Positions 7,447 through 14,967 are shown, counted from the stretch's first letter. The stretch is 64,000 nt of DNA from an uncultured Acinetobacter sp. (GCA_947306495.1 CAMZGT010000002.1:1-64000), one strand, 5' to 3'. Numbers and translations are program-made. Notes: generated by a model not told the origin, from the letters alone.

Positions 7447-8088
7447 ATGTCAAAAGATTATTTACTTGAATTTATAAAATGTATGGAAAGTGTTGATAGA
7501 AGTAAACACAATTTTGAGATTTTTCAAGATTTTTTGATTATGGCATCAGCATCTTTCAATAATGCAATAGTAAAAGATGAAAATGTTGAAAATGAATATA
7601 TGGAAGTCGTGCAACGATATAAAGATGTAAAGCCGTTATGTGAATTGCTTGCAATAACTACAATGGCATTAGAACAAAAAATGCACGATTTTTTAGGTGA
7701 AGTTTATATGTCCGCAGGGTTTGGTAACAAACACAACGGACAATTTTTTACACCATATCACATGTCATTATGTATGGCAAAAATGCTTATAGGTGAATAT
7801 GTAGAAAATGAAATAAAAGAAAAAGGCTATTACACTTTATCAGAGCCTTGTTGTGGTGCGGGTGGAATGATTATCGCATTTGCAAACACACTACTTGATA
7901 AAGGATATAACCCTCAAAAAATAATGAAGTTTTTAGGAACGGATATTGATATTGGTTGTTGCAGAATGGCATATATCCAAACATCTTTATTGGGATTAAA
8001 AGGTGATATTGTGCATGGTAACACTCTTTCACTTGAAATATGGCGAAAGTTTACAACACCAATGTCATATCTGACTTTAGCAGCATAA
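7447..8088 (+). CDS. N6-adenine methylase-like protein without the NPPY motif
   Basis: A 213-aa protein. Residues 98-107 (GQFFTPYHMS) match the FxTP-type motif of N-6 DNA methylases, residues 132-141 (SEPCCGAGGM) match the SAM-binding motif I, and TDIDIGCCRMAYIQ matches the acidic loop that contacts SAM. The catalytic NPPY/F motif is not present and the protein ends soon after IVHGNTL. Similar short forms are, from memory, common on plasmids and phages. It could be a SAM-binding but non-methylating protein, or act with another subunit. Ribosome site GGAAGGA is good. Confidence 0.7.
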   Translation: MSKDYLLEFIKCMESVDRSKHNFEIFQDFLIMASASFNNAIVKDENVENEYMEVVQRYKDVKPLCELLAITTMALEQKMHDFLGEVYMSAGFGNKHNGQFFTPYHMSLCMAKMLIGEYVENEIKEKGYYTLSEPCCGAGGMIIAFANTLLDKGYNPQKIMKFLGTDIDIGCCRMAYIQTSLLGLKGDIVHGNTLSLEIWRKFTTPMSYLTLAA

Positions 8089-8156
8089 GGTGGTGGTGAA
8101 TTATGAAAATACAAATAGAATCGGAATTATAAAATTTGTAGATAGTTAGAAAAAAG

Positions 8157-8186
8157 GCACTTGTCAATTAAGACAGGTGCTTTTTT
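8157..8186 (+). terminator. Rho-independent terminator after the methylase-like gene
   Basis: GCACTTGTC pairs with GACAGGTGC (one G-T wobble) around AATTAA, followed by T6. A 9-codon ATG frame (8104) between the methylase stop and this hairpin is probably meaningless. It separates the methylase from the amidoligase operon. Confidence 0.85.
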
Positions 8187-8201
8187 CGTAAGGAGTAAAA
8201 A

Positions 8202-9509
8202 ATGATATGTAAAAATTGTGGAAAAATGGTATTGCCAAAAGACGGACATTTACTTGATTATGAGTTCTTTTGTTCGGATTGTGCAATAGAATGTCACGAT
8301 TGTGGCGAGATTATTTTAAAAGATAGTGCCTATAAAACGGCAGATGAATATTACATTTGCGATAGTTGTTTAGATGATGATTACCGATATTGTGATGATT
8401 GCGGTGAAATCTTCAAATATGACGAAGTTACATGGATTGAAAATGAAGAAAAATATATTTGTGACAGTTGCTTAGATGAAGGTGAATACTACTCTTGCGA
8501 ATGTTGTGAAAAATATTTTAGCAAAGACGGTTTAGAACGGACTTATGATAATAATTGGGTTTGTGATGATTGCAGATGTAATGATTATTACTATTGTAAC
8601 GATTGTGGCAGAGCAACGCATCGTGATGATTGCCATTATATAGAATATCGTGATGCCGATTATTGCCCGAATTGTTATGACAACCATACTTGCGAAGATT
8701 ATATATACAGTTATCACGATTTTGATTGTTTTTCAAAACGCAAAACGGCAGACGAGCCATTAACTAATGAATACTTTGGTTTTGAGTTAGAAGTATCGGG
8801 TAATAGAGATTATGCTGAAGAATTTTTAGACCAAGTTTCTGATGTCGTATTAATGAATGACAGTTCTATTGAAAATGGTGGTTTTGAAATCGTCACTCAA
8901 CCAATGACGAGAAGATACTTCAAAGAACGATTTAAACCAATGTTTGAAAAAGGCTTGAAATTCCTAGACCAAAACGGATTCTACGGACATGGAATGGGTG
9001 GTATGCATGTCCATGTTTCTGCTGATATTTTTTCAAAAAGACAAATTGCACAAATGGCTGAAATCCTATACGGCAACGAAGATGATAGAAATATTTGGTT
9101 TTGTATATCACAACGCAAAGAAAAGAATATGGAAGAATGGAGTTGCATGACGGATCGCAATAGGTCGTTTGATGAAATTGTGAATTATGAATATGGTATG
9201 CCGAAAGTAGCGGATGATAGACATACCGCTTTAAATTTTGATAGCAGAACTTTTACTTATGAAATTAGAATATTTAACTCAAATACAAGAATAGAACGAG
9301 TTGTAAAAAATATGGAATGTGTATTTGCCCTAGTTGATTACACAAGACAAGAAGTAGATAACCCTTACAAGTGCAACACAAGAGGGTTTATAAACTTTGT
9401 TTTTGACAATCGGCTTGAATATCCATATTTATACGCATTTTTACTTGAACGCAGAGTAGAAGAACATTTTGGAATCAAATATACGGAAAAAGAATTGGAG
9501 GCAGCATAA
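8202..9509 (+). CDS. Amidoligase with six N-terminal zinc ribbons
   Basis: The first 165 residues are a chain of CxxC pairs (CKNCGK, CSDCAIECHDCG, CDSCLDD..YCDDCG, CDSCL..CECC, CDDC..CNDCG, CPNC), enough for about six zinc-ribbon or LIM-like modules. Residues 188-435 match the amidoligase family (COOH-NH2 ligases related to glutamine synthetase): GFELEV at 193-198, HVHVS at 269-273 and YEIRIF at 353-358 would supply metal and ATP contacts. Such enzymes form amide bonds, often on peptides. It overlaps the next gene, a class II glutamine amidotransferase, by one base (TAATG), so ammonia supply and ligation are probably coupled. Zinc modules may bring substrate or nucleic acid. Substrate unknown. 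Confidence 0.82.
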   Translation: MICKNCGKMVLPKDGHLLDYEFFCSDCAIECHDCGEIILKDSAYKTADEYYICDSCLDDDYRYCDDCGEIFKYDEVTWIENEEKYICDSCLDEGEYYSCECCEKYFSKDGLERTYDNNWVCDDCRCNDYYYCNDCGRATHRDDCHYIEYRDADYCPNCYDNHTCEDYIYSYHDFDCFSKRKTADEPLTNEYFGFELEVSGNRDYAEEFLDQVSDVVLMNDSSIENGGFEIVTQPMTRRYFKERFKPMFEKGLKFLDQNGFYGHGMGGMHVHVSADIFSKRQIAQMAEILYGNEDDRNIWFCISQRKEKNMEEWSCMTDRNRSFDEIVNYEYGMPKVADDRHTALNFDSRTFTYEIRIFNSNTRIERVVKNMECVFALVDYTRQEVDNPYKCNTRGFINFVFDNRLEYPYLYAFLLERRVEEHFGIKYTEKELEAA

Positions 9510-10318
9510 TGTGTATTGCAATAGTTAAACCACAAGGCACTCAAATCTCTGACGAGTGCTTGCGAAATTGTTTTGAAAATAACCAAGACGGTGCCGGAAT
9601 TGCTTATGCAGTAAACGGCAAATTATATGTAACAAAAGGAATTTTTAAACTTGATGATTTTATGAAAAATGTAAGAGCAGTAGAAAAAATTGCTGAAGGT
9701 GATATTTTAATCCATTGTCGTATCGGAACAAGCGGAAAGAAAGATAAGAATAATTGTCATCCTCATTGGGTAAATAGTTCAGTTGTAATGATACATAACG
9801 GAATTTTGGATATTGATGTGCCGGATAAAAGCGAAGTATCAGATACTATTCTTTTTATAAATGAATATTTAAGTAATTTACCCGAAGATTTTATTAAAAA
9901 TACTTCAATTTTAAAACTGATTGAGCAAGTTATCGGTAAAAATAACAAATTTGCTTTTTTAAATAATAAAGGTGAATCAGCAATTTGTAATATAAAATCC
10001 GGTGTAGTTGATGAAGGCATTTGGTATTCAAACGAAACCTATAAATATAACAGTTATTGCGGTTATAGATCTTATTCTCAAAGAGAAATTCTTGATTATT
10101 TTGAAGATTATATCGGAACATTGGAAGATGATGAATATGAAAATTTAGGCGAATATCCTCTTATTGATAGATATGATTGGGTATTAGTGCCTTTTTCAAA
10201 AGAAAATTACAGGGATAGATACAATTACATAAGTTTAAAAAGTTATTCTGAACAACTTTATAAACAGTATCAAAAAGGATTTAAAGATTTTAGCAAAAGA
10301 TACAAAATTGCATCATAG
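9509..10318 (+). CDS. Class II glutamine amidotransferase (Ntn hydrolase)
   Basis: A 269-aa protein starting MCIAIVKP; after Met removal Cys2 would be the nucleophile, as in GATase II enzymes. Other hallmarks are the DGAGIAY loop (31-37), ILIHCRIGTSG with the Arg that binds glutamine, and the MIHNGIL segment. The C-terminal 100 residues are Tyr-rich and unassigned. It would release ammonia from glutamine. Overlap with the amidoligase gene (TAATG) and a strong GGAGG site point to stoichiometric expression and joint function. Confidence 0.85.
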   Translation: MCIAIVKPQGTQISDECLRNCFENNQDGAGIAYAVNGKLYVTKGIFKLDDFMKNVRAVEKIAEGDILIHCRIGTSGKKDKNNCHPHWVNSSVVMIHNGILDIDVPDKSEVSDTILFINEYLSNLPEDFIKNTSILKLIEQVIGKNNKFAFLNNKGESAICNIKSGVVDEGIWYSNETYKYNSYCGYRSYSQREILDYFEDYIGTLEDDEYENLGEYPLIDRYDWVLVPFSKENYRDRYNYISLKSYSEQLYKQYQKGFKDFSKRYKIAS

Positions 10319-10330
10319 AAAGGGGGAAAA

Positions 10331-10537
10331 ATGGCTGATTGGAATTGGAAAGTTTTAGATGACGGAACATTACAAATTTATAACGGCAACATTTTGTATT
10401 GGGAAATTGACAACTGTAACGCAGAAAATGAAGATGAAGTTGAACGAATTGCCCGAAAAGCAATAAGGGATTACATTTATCTTCTAAATGACATATTTGA
10501 TTGTGACGAAGAATATGACTGTTGCGGAAATTATTAA
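10331..10537 (+). CDS. Small acidic hypothetical phage protein
   Basis: 68 residues, strongly acidic, with an aromatic N-terminus (DWNWKVLDDGTLQIYNG), one central helix (ENEDEVERIARKAI) and a C-terminal CDEEYDCC. AAAGGGGG precedes the ATG. No family recognised. The charge would suit a DNA-mimic or inhibitor, but that is speculation. It follows the amidotransferase by 12 bp. Confidence 0.55.
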   Translation: MADWNWKVLDDGTLQIYNGNILYWEIDNCNAENEDEVERIARKAIRDYIYLLNDIFDCDEEYDCCGNY

Positions 10538-10551
10538 AAGGATAAAAGTAT

Positions 10552-10869
10552 ATGCAGCAATTAAGATTACAATTCAACCAATATACCGTACCGGAAGAAT
10601 ATGACTACGCAAATTTGTATGAAGGTGAACTGATAAAAGACAAAGACAGCAATATTTATTTTGGTAGCGGATATAACGGGAAAAAGACACTAACTTTTTA
10701 TAACGACAAAAACACCGGCAAAATGTGGTCGCAAATTGAAGGTGCTGATTTGGAATTTATCAATTTTGCAGAGGCATATCAATTTATTCTTACAAATAAT
10801 ATCCCTGTTTATAACATGTCGTGTGGTTCTTGGGAAAAAGAAATAAAACAATATGAAAGGAGTAAATAA
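10552..10869 (+). CDS. Hypothetical phage protein (105 aa)
   Basis: Unrecognised. Tyr- and Asn-rich with beta-like segments (NIYFGSGYNGKKTLTFY) and a final helix. It has a weak AAGGA site and a stop overlapping the next start (TAATG). It belongs to the accessory operon after the amidoligase pair. Confidence 0.5.
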   Translation: MQQLRLQFNQYTVPEEYDYANLYEGELIKDKDSNIYFGSGYNGKKTLTFYNDKNTGKMWSQIEGADLEFINFAEAYQFILTNNIPVYNMSCGSWEKEIKQYERSK

Positions 10870-11024
10870 TGAATGTTGCAGAAATTATTAAAATACTTAA
10901 CAAATTACCTCAACATTTGCCTGTCGTAATGCCGGATATGATACCGATTACACAAGTTGTTGAAGTTCCGTATGGAAATGGTGTTGTCGTAATAACGGAT
11001 GCAGAAGAAAGCGAGGAAAAATAA
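10869..11024 (+). CDS. Short hypothetical phage protein (51 aa)
   Basis: Too short for the ORF track. ATG at 10869 overlaps the previous stop and its TAA overlaps the next ATG (both TAATG), with AAGGAG upstream. The product starts MNVAEIIKILNKLPQ and continues with a hydrophobic beta-rich middle (PYGNGVVVITD) and an acidic end. The perfect coupling on both sides supports it as real. Function unknown. Confidence 0.6.
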   Translation: MNVAEIIKILNKLPQHLPVVMPDMIPITQVVEVPYGNGVVVITDAEESEEK

Positions 11025-11245
11025 TGAATATTTATCGTGTAGTTTTAAGCATACAAGATTATGACACTATGGAAAAAATTAATAAAATCACAGGCTCTTG
11101 TGAATTTAATGATGAAAATTGGGTAAATTTGGAAGTTATACAAGAATACCCAAAATTGTTGGAATACATAACTGATGAAGAATTAAATGCACTTAAAAAC
11201 AAAGAGATTGATACTGTTGTTTTTACGGCATTATCTTCAGTATAA
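11024..11245 (+). CDS. Small acidic phage protein, paralogue A
   Basis: 73 residues. It shares a clear pattern with the product at 11516 (SIQDYDTMEKINKITG versus SLQESDDMERINSITG, then NW..E.I.E.P.L..YI.D.E..A). The two are tandem paralogues separated by one gene. Acidic, with no known motif. Small duplicated proteins in this position are often host-takeover or anti-defence factors, which is only a guess here. Confidence 0.6.
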   Translation: MNIYRVVLSIQDYDTMEKINKITGSCEFNDENWVNLEVIQEYPKLLEYITDEELNALKNKEIDTVVFTALSSV

Positions 11246-11258
11246 GAAAGAGGTATAA

Positions 11259-11525
11259 ATGGAAACAAAATATTTTGTAGAATATGCTGATTATTTATTT
11301 AAGCCTGTTTTATATTCAGAAAAGCAATTAAAAGAATATGCAATAAGTCTTTATGACGAATACTTAAAAACAGGCGAACAGGAATTATTATTGGAAGATT
11401 ATAACAGGAATGATTTATCTCATACTGATAAAGCATTAGATTTTTTAAACCGTAGATTTTCTGATGATGATATACCATTTCAAGAAGTAGAAATTTATAA
11501 GGAAAGGAAAGAAAAATGGCAGTAA
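11259..11525 (+). CDS. Small hypothetical phage protein (88 aa)
   Basis: Helical, acidic protein with an aromatic start (YFVEYADYLFKPVLYS) and a KEYAISLYDEYLK helix. AGAAAGAGG precedes the ATG. Its last codons overlap the next start by 10 bp, in another frame. No family recognised. Confidence 0.5.
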   Translation: METKYFVEYADYLFKPVLYSEKQLKEYAISLYDEYLKTGEQELLLEDYNRNDLSHTDKALDFLNRRFSDDDIPFQEVEIYKERKEKWQ

Positions 11526-11734
11526 TAGACAAAGTTATTATGAGTTTACAAGAATCAGACGATATGGAAAGGATTAACAGTATTACCGGAATTAGTTATG
11601 ACAATACTGATAATTGGGTGGATATTGAAACAATCGAAGAAAACCCCGAATTAAAACAATACATATCAGATGATGAGTATGATGCTATGTTAAATGGCGA
11701 GGCTGATTATATTGCATTTAGGATAGATTATTAG
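11516..11734 (+). CDS. Small acidic phage protein, paralogue B
   Basis: 72 residues, very acidic, paralogous to the 73-aa protein at 11024 across its whole length. A GGAAAGGAAAG site lies inside the end of the preceding gene. The pair must have arisen by duplication, with the 88-aa gene between them. Function unknown. Confidence 0.6.
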   Translation: MAVIDKVIMSLQESDDMERINSITGISYDNTDNWVDIETIEENPELKQYISDDEYDAMLNGEADYIAFRIDY

Positions 11735-11743
11735 AGGTAAATT

Positions 11744-12286
11744 ATGAAAAAAATAAAATTAACGGATATACTTGAAAGCATTGAATTTAGTTATGTTATA
11801 AATGACGATAACACTTTTTCTCTGCGTGATTGCCAAGATTGTAATTTAGGTAATATTGAAAACGATAAATTTGATATTGATAAAAATTTGGCTATGAATG
11901 TAATTGATAGAATAGAAATTTATATCAATGACTATTATTTGTCTGATATTGCAGAACGATTAAGAACGGAATGTAATGATAGCATAAGTATTACTGAAAA
12001 TTATTTTGATTTTTTAGAAAAAATGCAGAAATATCCCAAAGTATTTAAAGATGATATTGATACAATGAAAACCTTTGTTAATCCAAATTTGCTTGATATA
12101 TCGGATATAAAGCAAAATGCAAAAATAAAATTAAAATGTTTCAGATGTGGAACAAGATTACAAAAATCAGCCATTAAGGATTATACATATTTTTGTCCTA
12201 ATTGTTGCGAAGATTTTTATAGGTTTGAACAAGAAACAAAGAAAGGAATATTTAGATGTTTATCAAAATTGATGCAGATTGGGTAA
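11744..12286 (+). CDS. Hypothetical phage protein with C-terminal zinc ribbon
   Basis: 180 residues. The N-terminal 120 are helical and unassigned. Residues 131-160 carry CFRCGT and CPNCC, a zinc-ribbon pattern. AGAGG precedes the ATG. It overlaps the next gene, also a zinc-ribbon protein, by 31 bp. Nucleic-acid or protein binding is likely; exact role unknown. Confidence 0.55.
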   Translation: MKKIKLTDILESIEFSYVINDDNTFSLRDCQDCNLGNIENDKFDIDKNLAMNVIDRIEIYINDYYLSDIAERLRTECNDSISITENYFDFLEKMQKYPKVFKDDIDTMKTFVNPNLLDISDIKQNAKIKLKCFRCGTRLQKSAIKDYTYFCPNCCEDFYRFEQETKKGIFRCLSKLMQIG

Positions 12287-12651
12287 AAAATAATTATATT
12301 GATGATTATACAAATTATAAAAATAAAGAAGAAGTTATTGCGGATGCAACAAGATTTTATCATGAGCATTTTCAACAAGAAGATGATTATGACAAAGATT
12401 TTGAAGTAACAACATTTGAACAGGCAAAAAAATTTTGGGAATGTAACGGTTATGAAGTAAAGGAACGAAAAGGCAGGGAGTATATTTGCCCTGTGTGTGA
12501 TTCTAAAAATACCGATTCTTCCGGTAGCGAAATAGAAGGCGGATATATAACCTACCATTACTACTGTAAAGATTGTGGTGCTACTTATGACGAAGATTTT
12601 GAGCTTGTATTTAGTGGTTTTGATAATGTATCATTATCTAGCAATACATAG
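12256..12651 (+). CDS. Zinc-ribbon phage protein (131 aa)
   Basis: The N-terminal half is helical and acidic; residues 77-110 hold CPVC and CKDCG around an SSGSEIEGG turn, a zinc ribbon. The start is inside the preceding gene with AAAGGAA upstream. It is the last gene of the accessory block and its end overlaps the convergent repressor gene by 14 bp. Function unknown. Confidence 0.55.
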   Translation: MFIKIDADWVKNNYIDDYTNYKNKEEVIADATRFYHEHFQQEDDYDKDFEVTTFEQAKKFWECNGYEVKERKGREYICPVCDSKNTDSSGSEIEGGYITYHYYCKDCGATYDEDFELVFSGFDNVSLSSNT

Positions 12652-13309
12652 AATGAAATAAACCGACAACTTGACCTACAATTCTAAAATTAAGTGTTTT
12701 GTCAATTATAAACGGTGGATAATTGGTATTCTTGGATATTGCAATAATACTGTTACCGCTTGTTTTTAATTCTTTACACATTGGCTGACCGTCATAACTA
12801 AATACATAGATTTGACCGTCTTTTACACTTGTTTTAGATTTATCAACCAAAATCATATCGTTATCATTAATATCCGGTGACATACTATCGCCTTTTGCGT
12901 ATATAATTTCAGTTTCGTGCTTATCAGCATTAAAGTATTTTTGCAATAATTGACTTGGCAAAGGCAAGTTTTCAGATGTAAATTCGTCATAAACTTCTAC
13001 ACCAAAACCGCAACTTGCTGATACATCAGATTTAACAGGAACATTTACCATATTAGGTTTATCAGCAAATTGTTTGTATAATTGTGTATCAGTTTTGCCG
13101 ATTTCTTCTAAATGTTGAACTAACATTAATTGTTCTTCCTTTGTTATAGCAGAATTACGGCTAAATCTTAACCCAATATTTTGTCTTGTAAAATTAAAGA
13201 TTTTGGCATACTTTGATTGGGAAATTTTGCCAATTTCCTCTACATATTGAGCATAAATGCTACTATGCATGTACTTGTCGGAGCAAGCACAGTTGTCTTT
13301 CTTTTTCAT
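12638..13309 (-). CDS. Phage repressor, XRE-type HTH with S24 peptidase domain
   Basis: I use the ATG at 13309 (223 aa), which has TGGAG 4 bp upstream; the track start overlaps an operator. Residues ~10-55 contain a helix-turn-helix (GKISQSKYAKIFNFTRQNI). The C-terminal half is a LexA/CI-type self-cleaving domain: AKGDSMSP carries the serine, MCKELK the lysine, and SCGFG is a likely Cys-Gly cleavage site. RecA-stimulated self-cleavage would induce the prophage. Palindromes at 13325 and 13461 are its likely operators, so it should repress the rightward early promoter and control itself. Confidence 0.88.
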   Translation of the reverse strand: MKKKDNCACSDKYMHSSIYAQYVEEIGKISQSKYAKIFNFTRQNIGLRFSRNSAITKEEQLMLVQHLEEIGKTDTQLYKQFADKPNMVNVPVKSDVSASCGFGVEVYDEFTSENLPLPSQLLQKYFNADKHETEIIYAKGDSMSPDINDNDMILVDKSKTSVKDGQIYVFSYDGQPMCKELKTSGNSIIAISKNTNYPPFIIDKTLNFRIVGQVVGLFHSMYC

Positions 13310-13324
13310 ATTACTCCAGCAATT

Positions 13325-13342
13325 TGTCAAATGTGATTGACG
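13325..13342. promoter_or_regulatory. Repressor operator O1
   Basis: TGTCAAATGTGATTGACG matches the palindrome at 13461 at all but a few positions. It lies just upstream of the repressor ribosome site, inside its predicted 5' leader, where bound repressor would block its own transcription. Confidence 0.6.
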
Positions 13343-13357
13343 GTTTTTGTGATTTTA

Positions 13358-13406
13358 CTATGACACTTTGTTAAGCATTTTGCAATAAATTTACATTTTG
13401 TCATAG
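13358..13406. promoter_or_regulatory. Second dyad in the repressor leader, matching the 5190 dyad
   Basis: CTATGACACTTTGT (13358) and the inverse of CTATGACAAAATGT (ending 13406) face each other. The same half-site forms the dyad at 5190-5233, with 9 bp less separation. It differs from the TGTCAATC palindromes, so a second regulator may act here. Confidence 0.45.
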
Positions 13407-13437
13407 GTTGTTTATAACTACATTTCGTACACATAAA

Positions 13438-13466
13438 ATTTTATAATATCTTAACAAAAATGTCAA
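13438..13466 (-). promoter_or_regulatory. Leftward promoter of the repressor gene
   Basis: On the minus strand TTGACA (13461-13466) is followed after 17 bp by TAAAAT (13438-13443), a near-consensus sigma-70 promoter. Its -35 is one end of operator O2. Confidence 0.7.
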
Positions 13467-13478
13467 TCGTGATTGACA
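13461..13478. promoter_or_regulatory. Repressor operator O2, shared by divergent promoters
   Basis: TGTCAATC and GATTGACA form a perfect dyad around GT. Each end is a -35 hexamer (TTGACA on both strands), one for the repressor promoter and one for the early promoter, so one bound dimer would cover both. Confidence 0.75.
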
Positions 13479-13501
13479 CTTTTTCCATATTGATAAATAA
13501 T
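13473..13501 (+). promoter_or_regulatory. Rightward early promoter (PR-like)
   Basis: TTGACA at 13473-13478 and AATAAT at 13496-13501 are 17 bp apart. It would drive the recombination and replication operon starting at 13645 and be blocked by repressor at O2. Confidence 0.65.
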
Positions 13502-13553
13502 ACAATCATAAAAGGTGTTTATTAAAATTTACTAGGAAAAAGAGAGGGAAGTC

Positions 13554-13613
13554 CAACTACTTAACCCTTAAATAAAGTTGTCTTTTTGTAACTTTATTTA
13601 TGAGGTTTAGTTG
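13554..13613 (+). promoter_or_regulatory. Long hairpin in the early-operon leader
   Basis: TAAATAAAGTT (13569-13579) pairs perfectly with AACTTTATTTA (13590-13600) and the stem extends through AACC/GGTT and CAACTA/TAGTTG, giving about 21 pairs around a T-rich loop. It lies between the early promoter and the first gene. No T-tract follows, so antitermination, RNA stability or translation control are more likely than termination. Confidence 0.5.
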
Positions 13614-13644
13614 TTGTACCAAAATTCAGAAAAGAGAGGAAGTT

Positions 13645-13827
13645 ATGGCAAAAAATCAGCGAAGAAAATCGAGAGGTTTTCGTAACAGTTCGGGTAAATT
13701 CGTGCCGGATTATTATGCACAAATTAATACAAGAAACATTGATTTACCCATTGATTTGCCACTGTTTATGCAGGCAAAAGACATAAGAGAAACATTTAAG
13801 GAAAACGGATTAGTAGCAGAGAGGTAA
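13645..13827 (+). CDS. Small basic early phage protein
   Basis: 60 residues from the ATG at 13645, which has AGAGAGGAAG upstream; the track start at 13600 lies inside the leader hairpin and is rejected. The N-terminal 25 residues are basic (RRKSRGFR), the rest is neutral with DLPIDLPLF. It is the first gene of the early operon. No family recognised. Confidence 0.55.
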   Translation: MAKNQRRKSRGFRNSSGKFVPDYYAQINTRNIDLPIDLPLFMQAKDIRETFKENGLVAER

Positions 13828-13831
13828 AAAA

Positions 13832-14011
13832 ATGAAAGTAAAAGAATTTGTTGAAAGTTTGTTAAGTATTGAAAATCAAGATGCAGAATTGATTTTTGAA
13901 TTTACTGAAGGTGGTGAAACTACCGATTATTCTCTACAAGAAGATACCACAAGTTTTAGTGACTATGCGTATCTTACGGTTAGAGGTTGTTTAGAAAAAG
14001 ATTTCTGCTAA
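13832..14011 (+). CDS. Short early phage protein (59 aa)
   Basis: Too short for the ORF track. ATG at 13832 with AGAGAGG upstream, ending TAA at 14011, 18 bp before the exonuclease gene. Sequence starts MKVKEFVESLL and is acidic after that. Tight packing in the operon supports it. Function unknown. Confidence 0.55.
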   Translation: MKVKEFVESLLSIENQDAELIFEFTEGGETTDYSLQEDTTSFSDYAYLTVRGCLEKDFC

Positions 14012-14029
14012 CAAAAGAAAGGAGTAATA

Positions 14030-14920
14030 ATGTTTACCGCAGAAGAACGCAGAAAGTATATTGGTGGCTCTGATATTGCATCAATTTTGGGAATGAGTAG
14101 GTGGAAAACACCATTTACTTTATGGCTTGAAAAAACAGGCGAAGTTGAGCCTAGTGATTTATCAGACAATGAGGCGGTGCAACTTGGTACGGAATTAGAA
14201 GAATTTGTTGCACAAAAGTTTTCAAGAGTAACAGGCTTGAAAGTAAGAAAAAGAACGGCTATATACACACATAAAAAATATCCGTTTTTAGCAGCACATG
14301 TTGATAGATTAATAGTAGGAACTGATGAACTGTTAGAATGTAAAACTTGTAGCAGTTATAAGGCTGAAGAATGGGAAGATATTATCGTCAAAGAAGAAAT
14401 TGACGGAAAAATTGTTGAAAAAGTAATTGAAAAAATACCACAAGAATATTTATTACAAGTTATGTGGTATTTGGGAATTACAAACAAAAAACGAGGCTAT
14501 ATTGCAGTTCTTATTGGCGGTCAAAAGTTTAAATATAGAAAAATAGATTTTGATGCCGAATTATTTGATTCTATGTTAAAAGCAGCAATCGAATTTTGGA
14601 ATTGCGTTGAAAACAAAATACCACCTGCATTTATACCTAGTGATAATGAATTGTTAGTACAAATTTATCCTCAACAGGAAGAAAATGCAGAATTTATTAA
14701 CGACCAAAAGCAAGAAAAATTGATTGATCGTTTACAAAAAATTAAGTCCAAACGAGCAGAACTCAAAGAAAAACAGGACTTAATAGAGGCAAGACTTAAA
14801 AATATCATTAATACCCATGCCGGAATAATGACTGAAAAATACAGAGTGTCTTGGCAAACAGGCAAAACTTCAACAATACGAACTTTTAGAGTTTATGAAA
14901 ATAAGAAAAAGGCTGCATAG
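14030..14920 (+). CDS. YqaJ-type recombination exonuclease
   Basis: A 296-aa member of the lambda exonuclease/YqaJ nuclease family. Visible motifs are IGGSDIASILG near the start, AHVDR (Asp92), LLECK (Glu103, Lys105), forming the PD-(D/E)xK core, and the EYLLQVMWYLG helix. The C-terminal 80 residues are coiled coil. It would resect dsDNA 5' ends to leave 3' tails for the RecT protein encoded next. GAAAGGAG precedes the ATG. Confidence 0.88.
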   Translation: MFTAEERRKYIGGSDIASILGMSRWKTPFTLWLEKTGEVEPSDLSDNEAVQLGTELEEFVAQKFSRVTGLKVRKRTAIYTHKKYPFLAAHVDRLIVGTDELLECKTCSSYKAEEWEDIIVKEEIDGKIVEKVIEKIPQEYLLQVMWYLGITNKKRGYIAVLIGGQKFKYRKIDFDAELFDSMLKAAIEFWNCVENKIPPAFIPSDNELLVQIYPQQEENAEFINDQKQEKLIDRLQKIKSKRAELKEKQDLIEARLKNIINTHAGIMTEKYRVSWQTGKTSTIRTFRVYENKKKAA

Positions 14921-14967
14921 CCAAAGAGATTATAAAAGTGGAAGGTCGAAAGACGGAAAGGAAATTT

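Noticed and set aside
8518-8760. His/Asn-rich minus ORF inside the amidoligase gene
   Set aside because: It is the antisense shadow of the CxxC-rich coding sequence.
12217-12558. Hydrophobic 113-aa minus ORF
   Set aside because: It is an antisense shadow of two well-supported zinc-ribbon genes.
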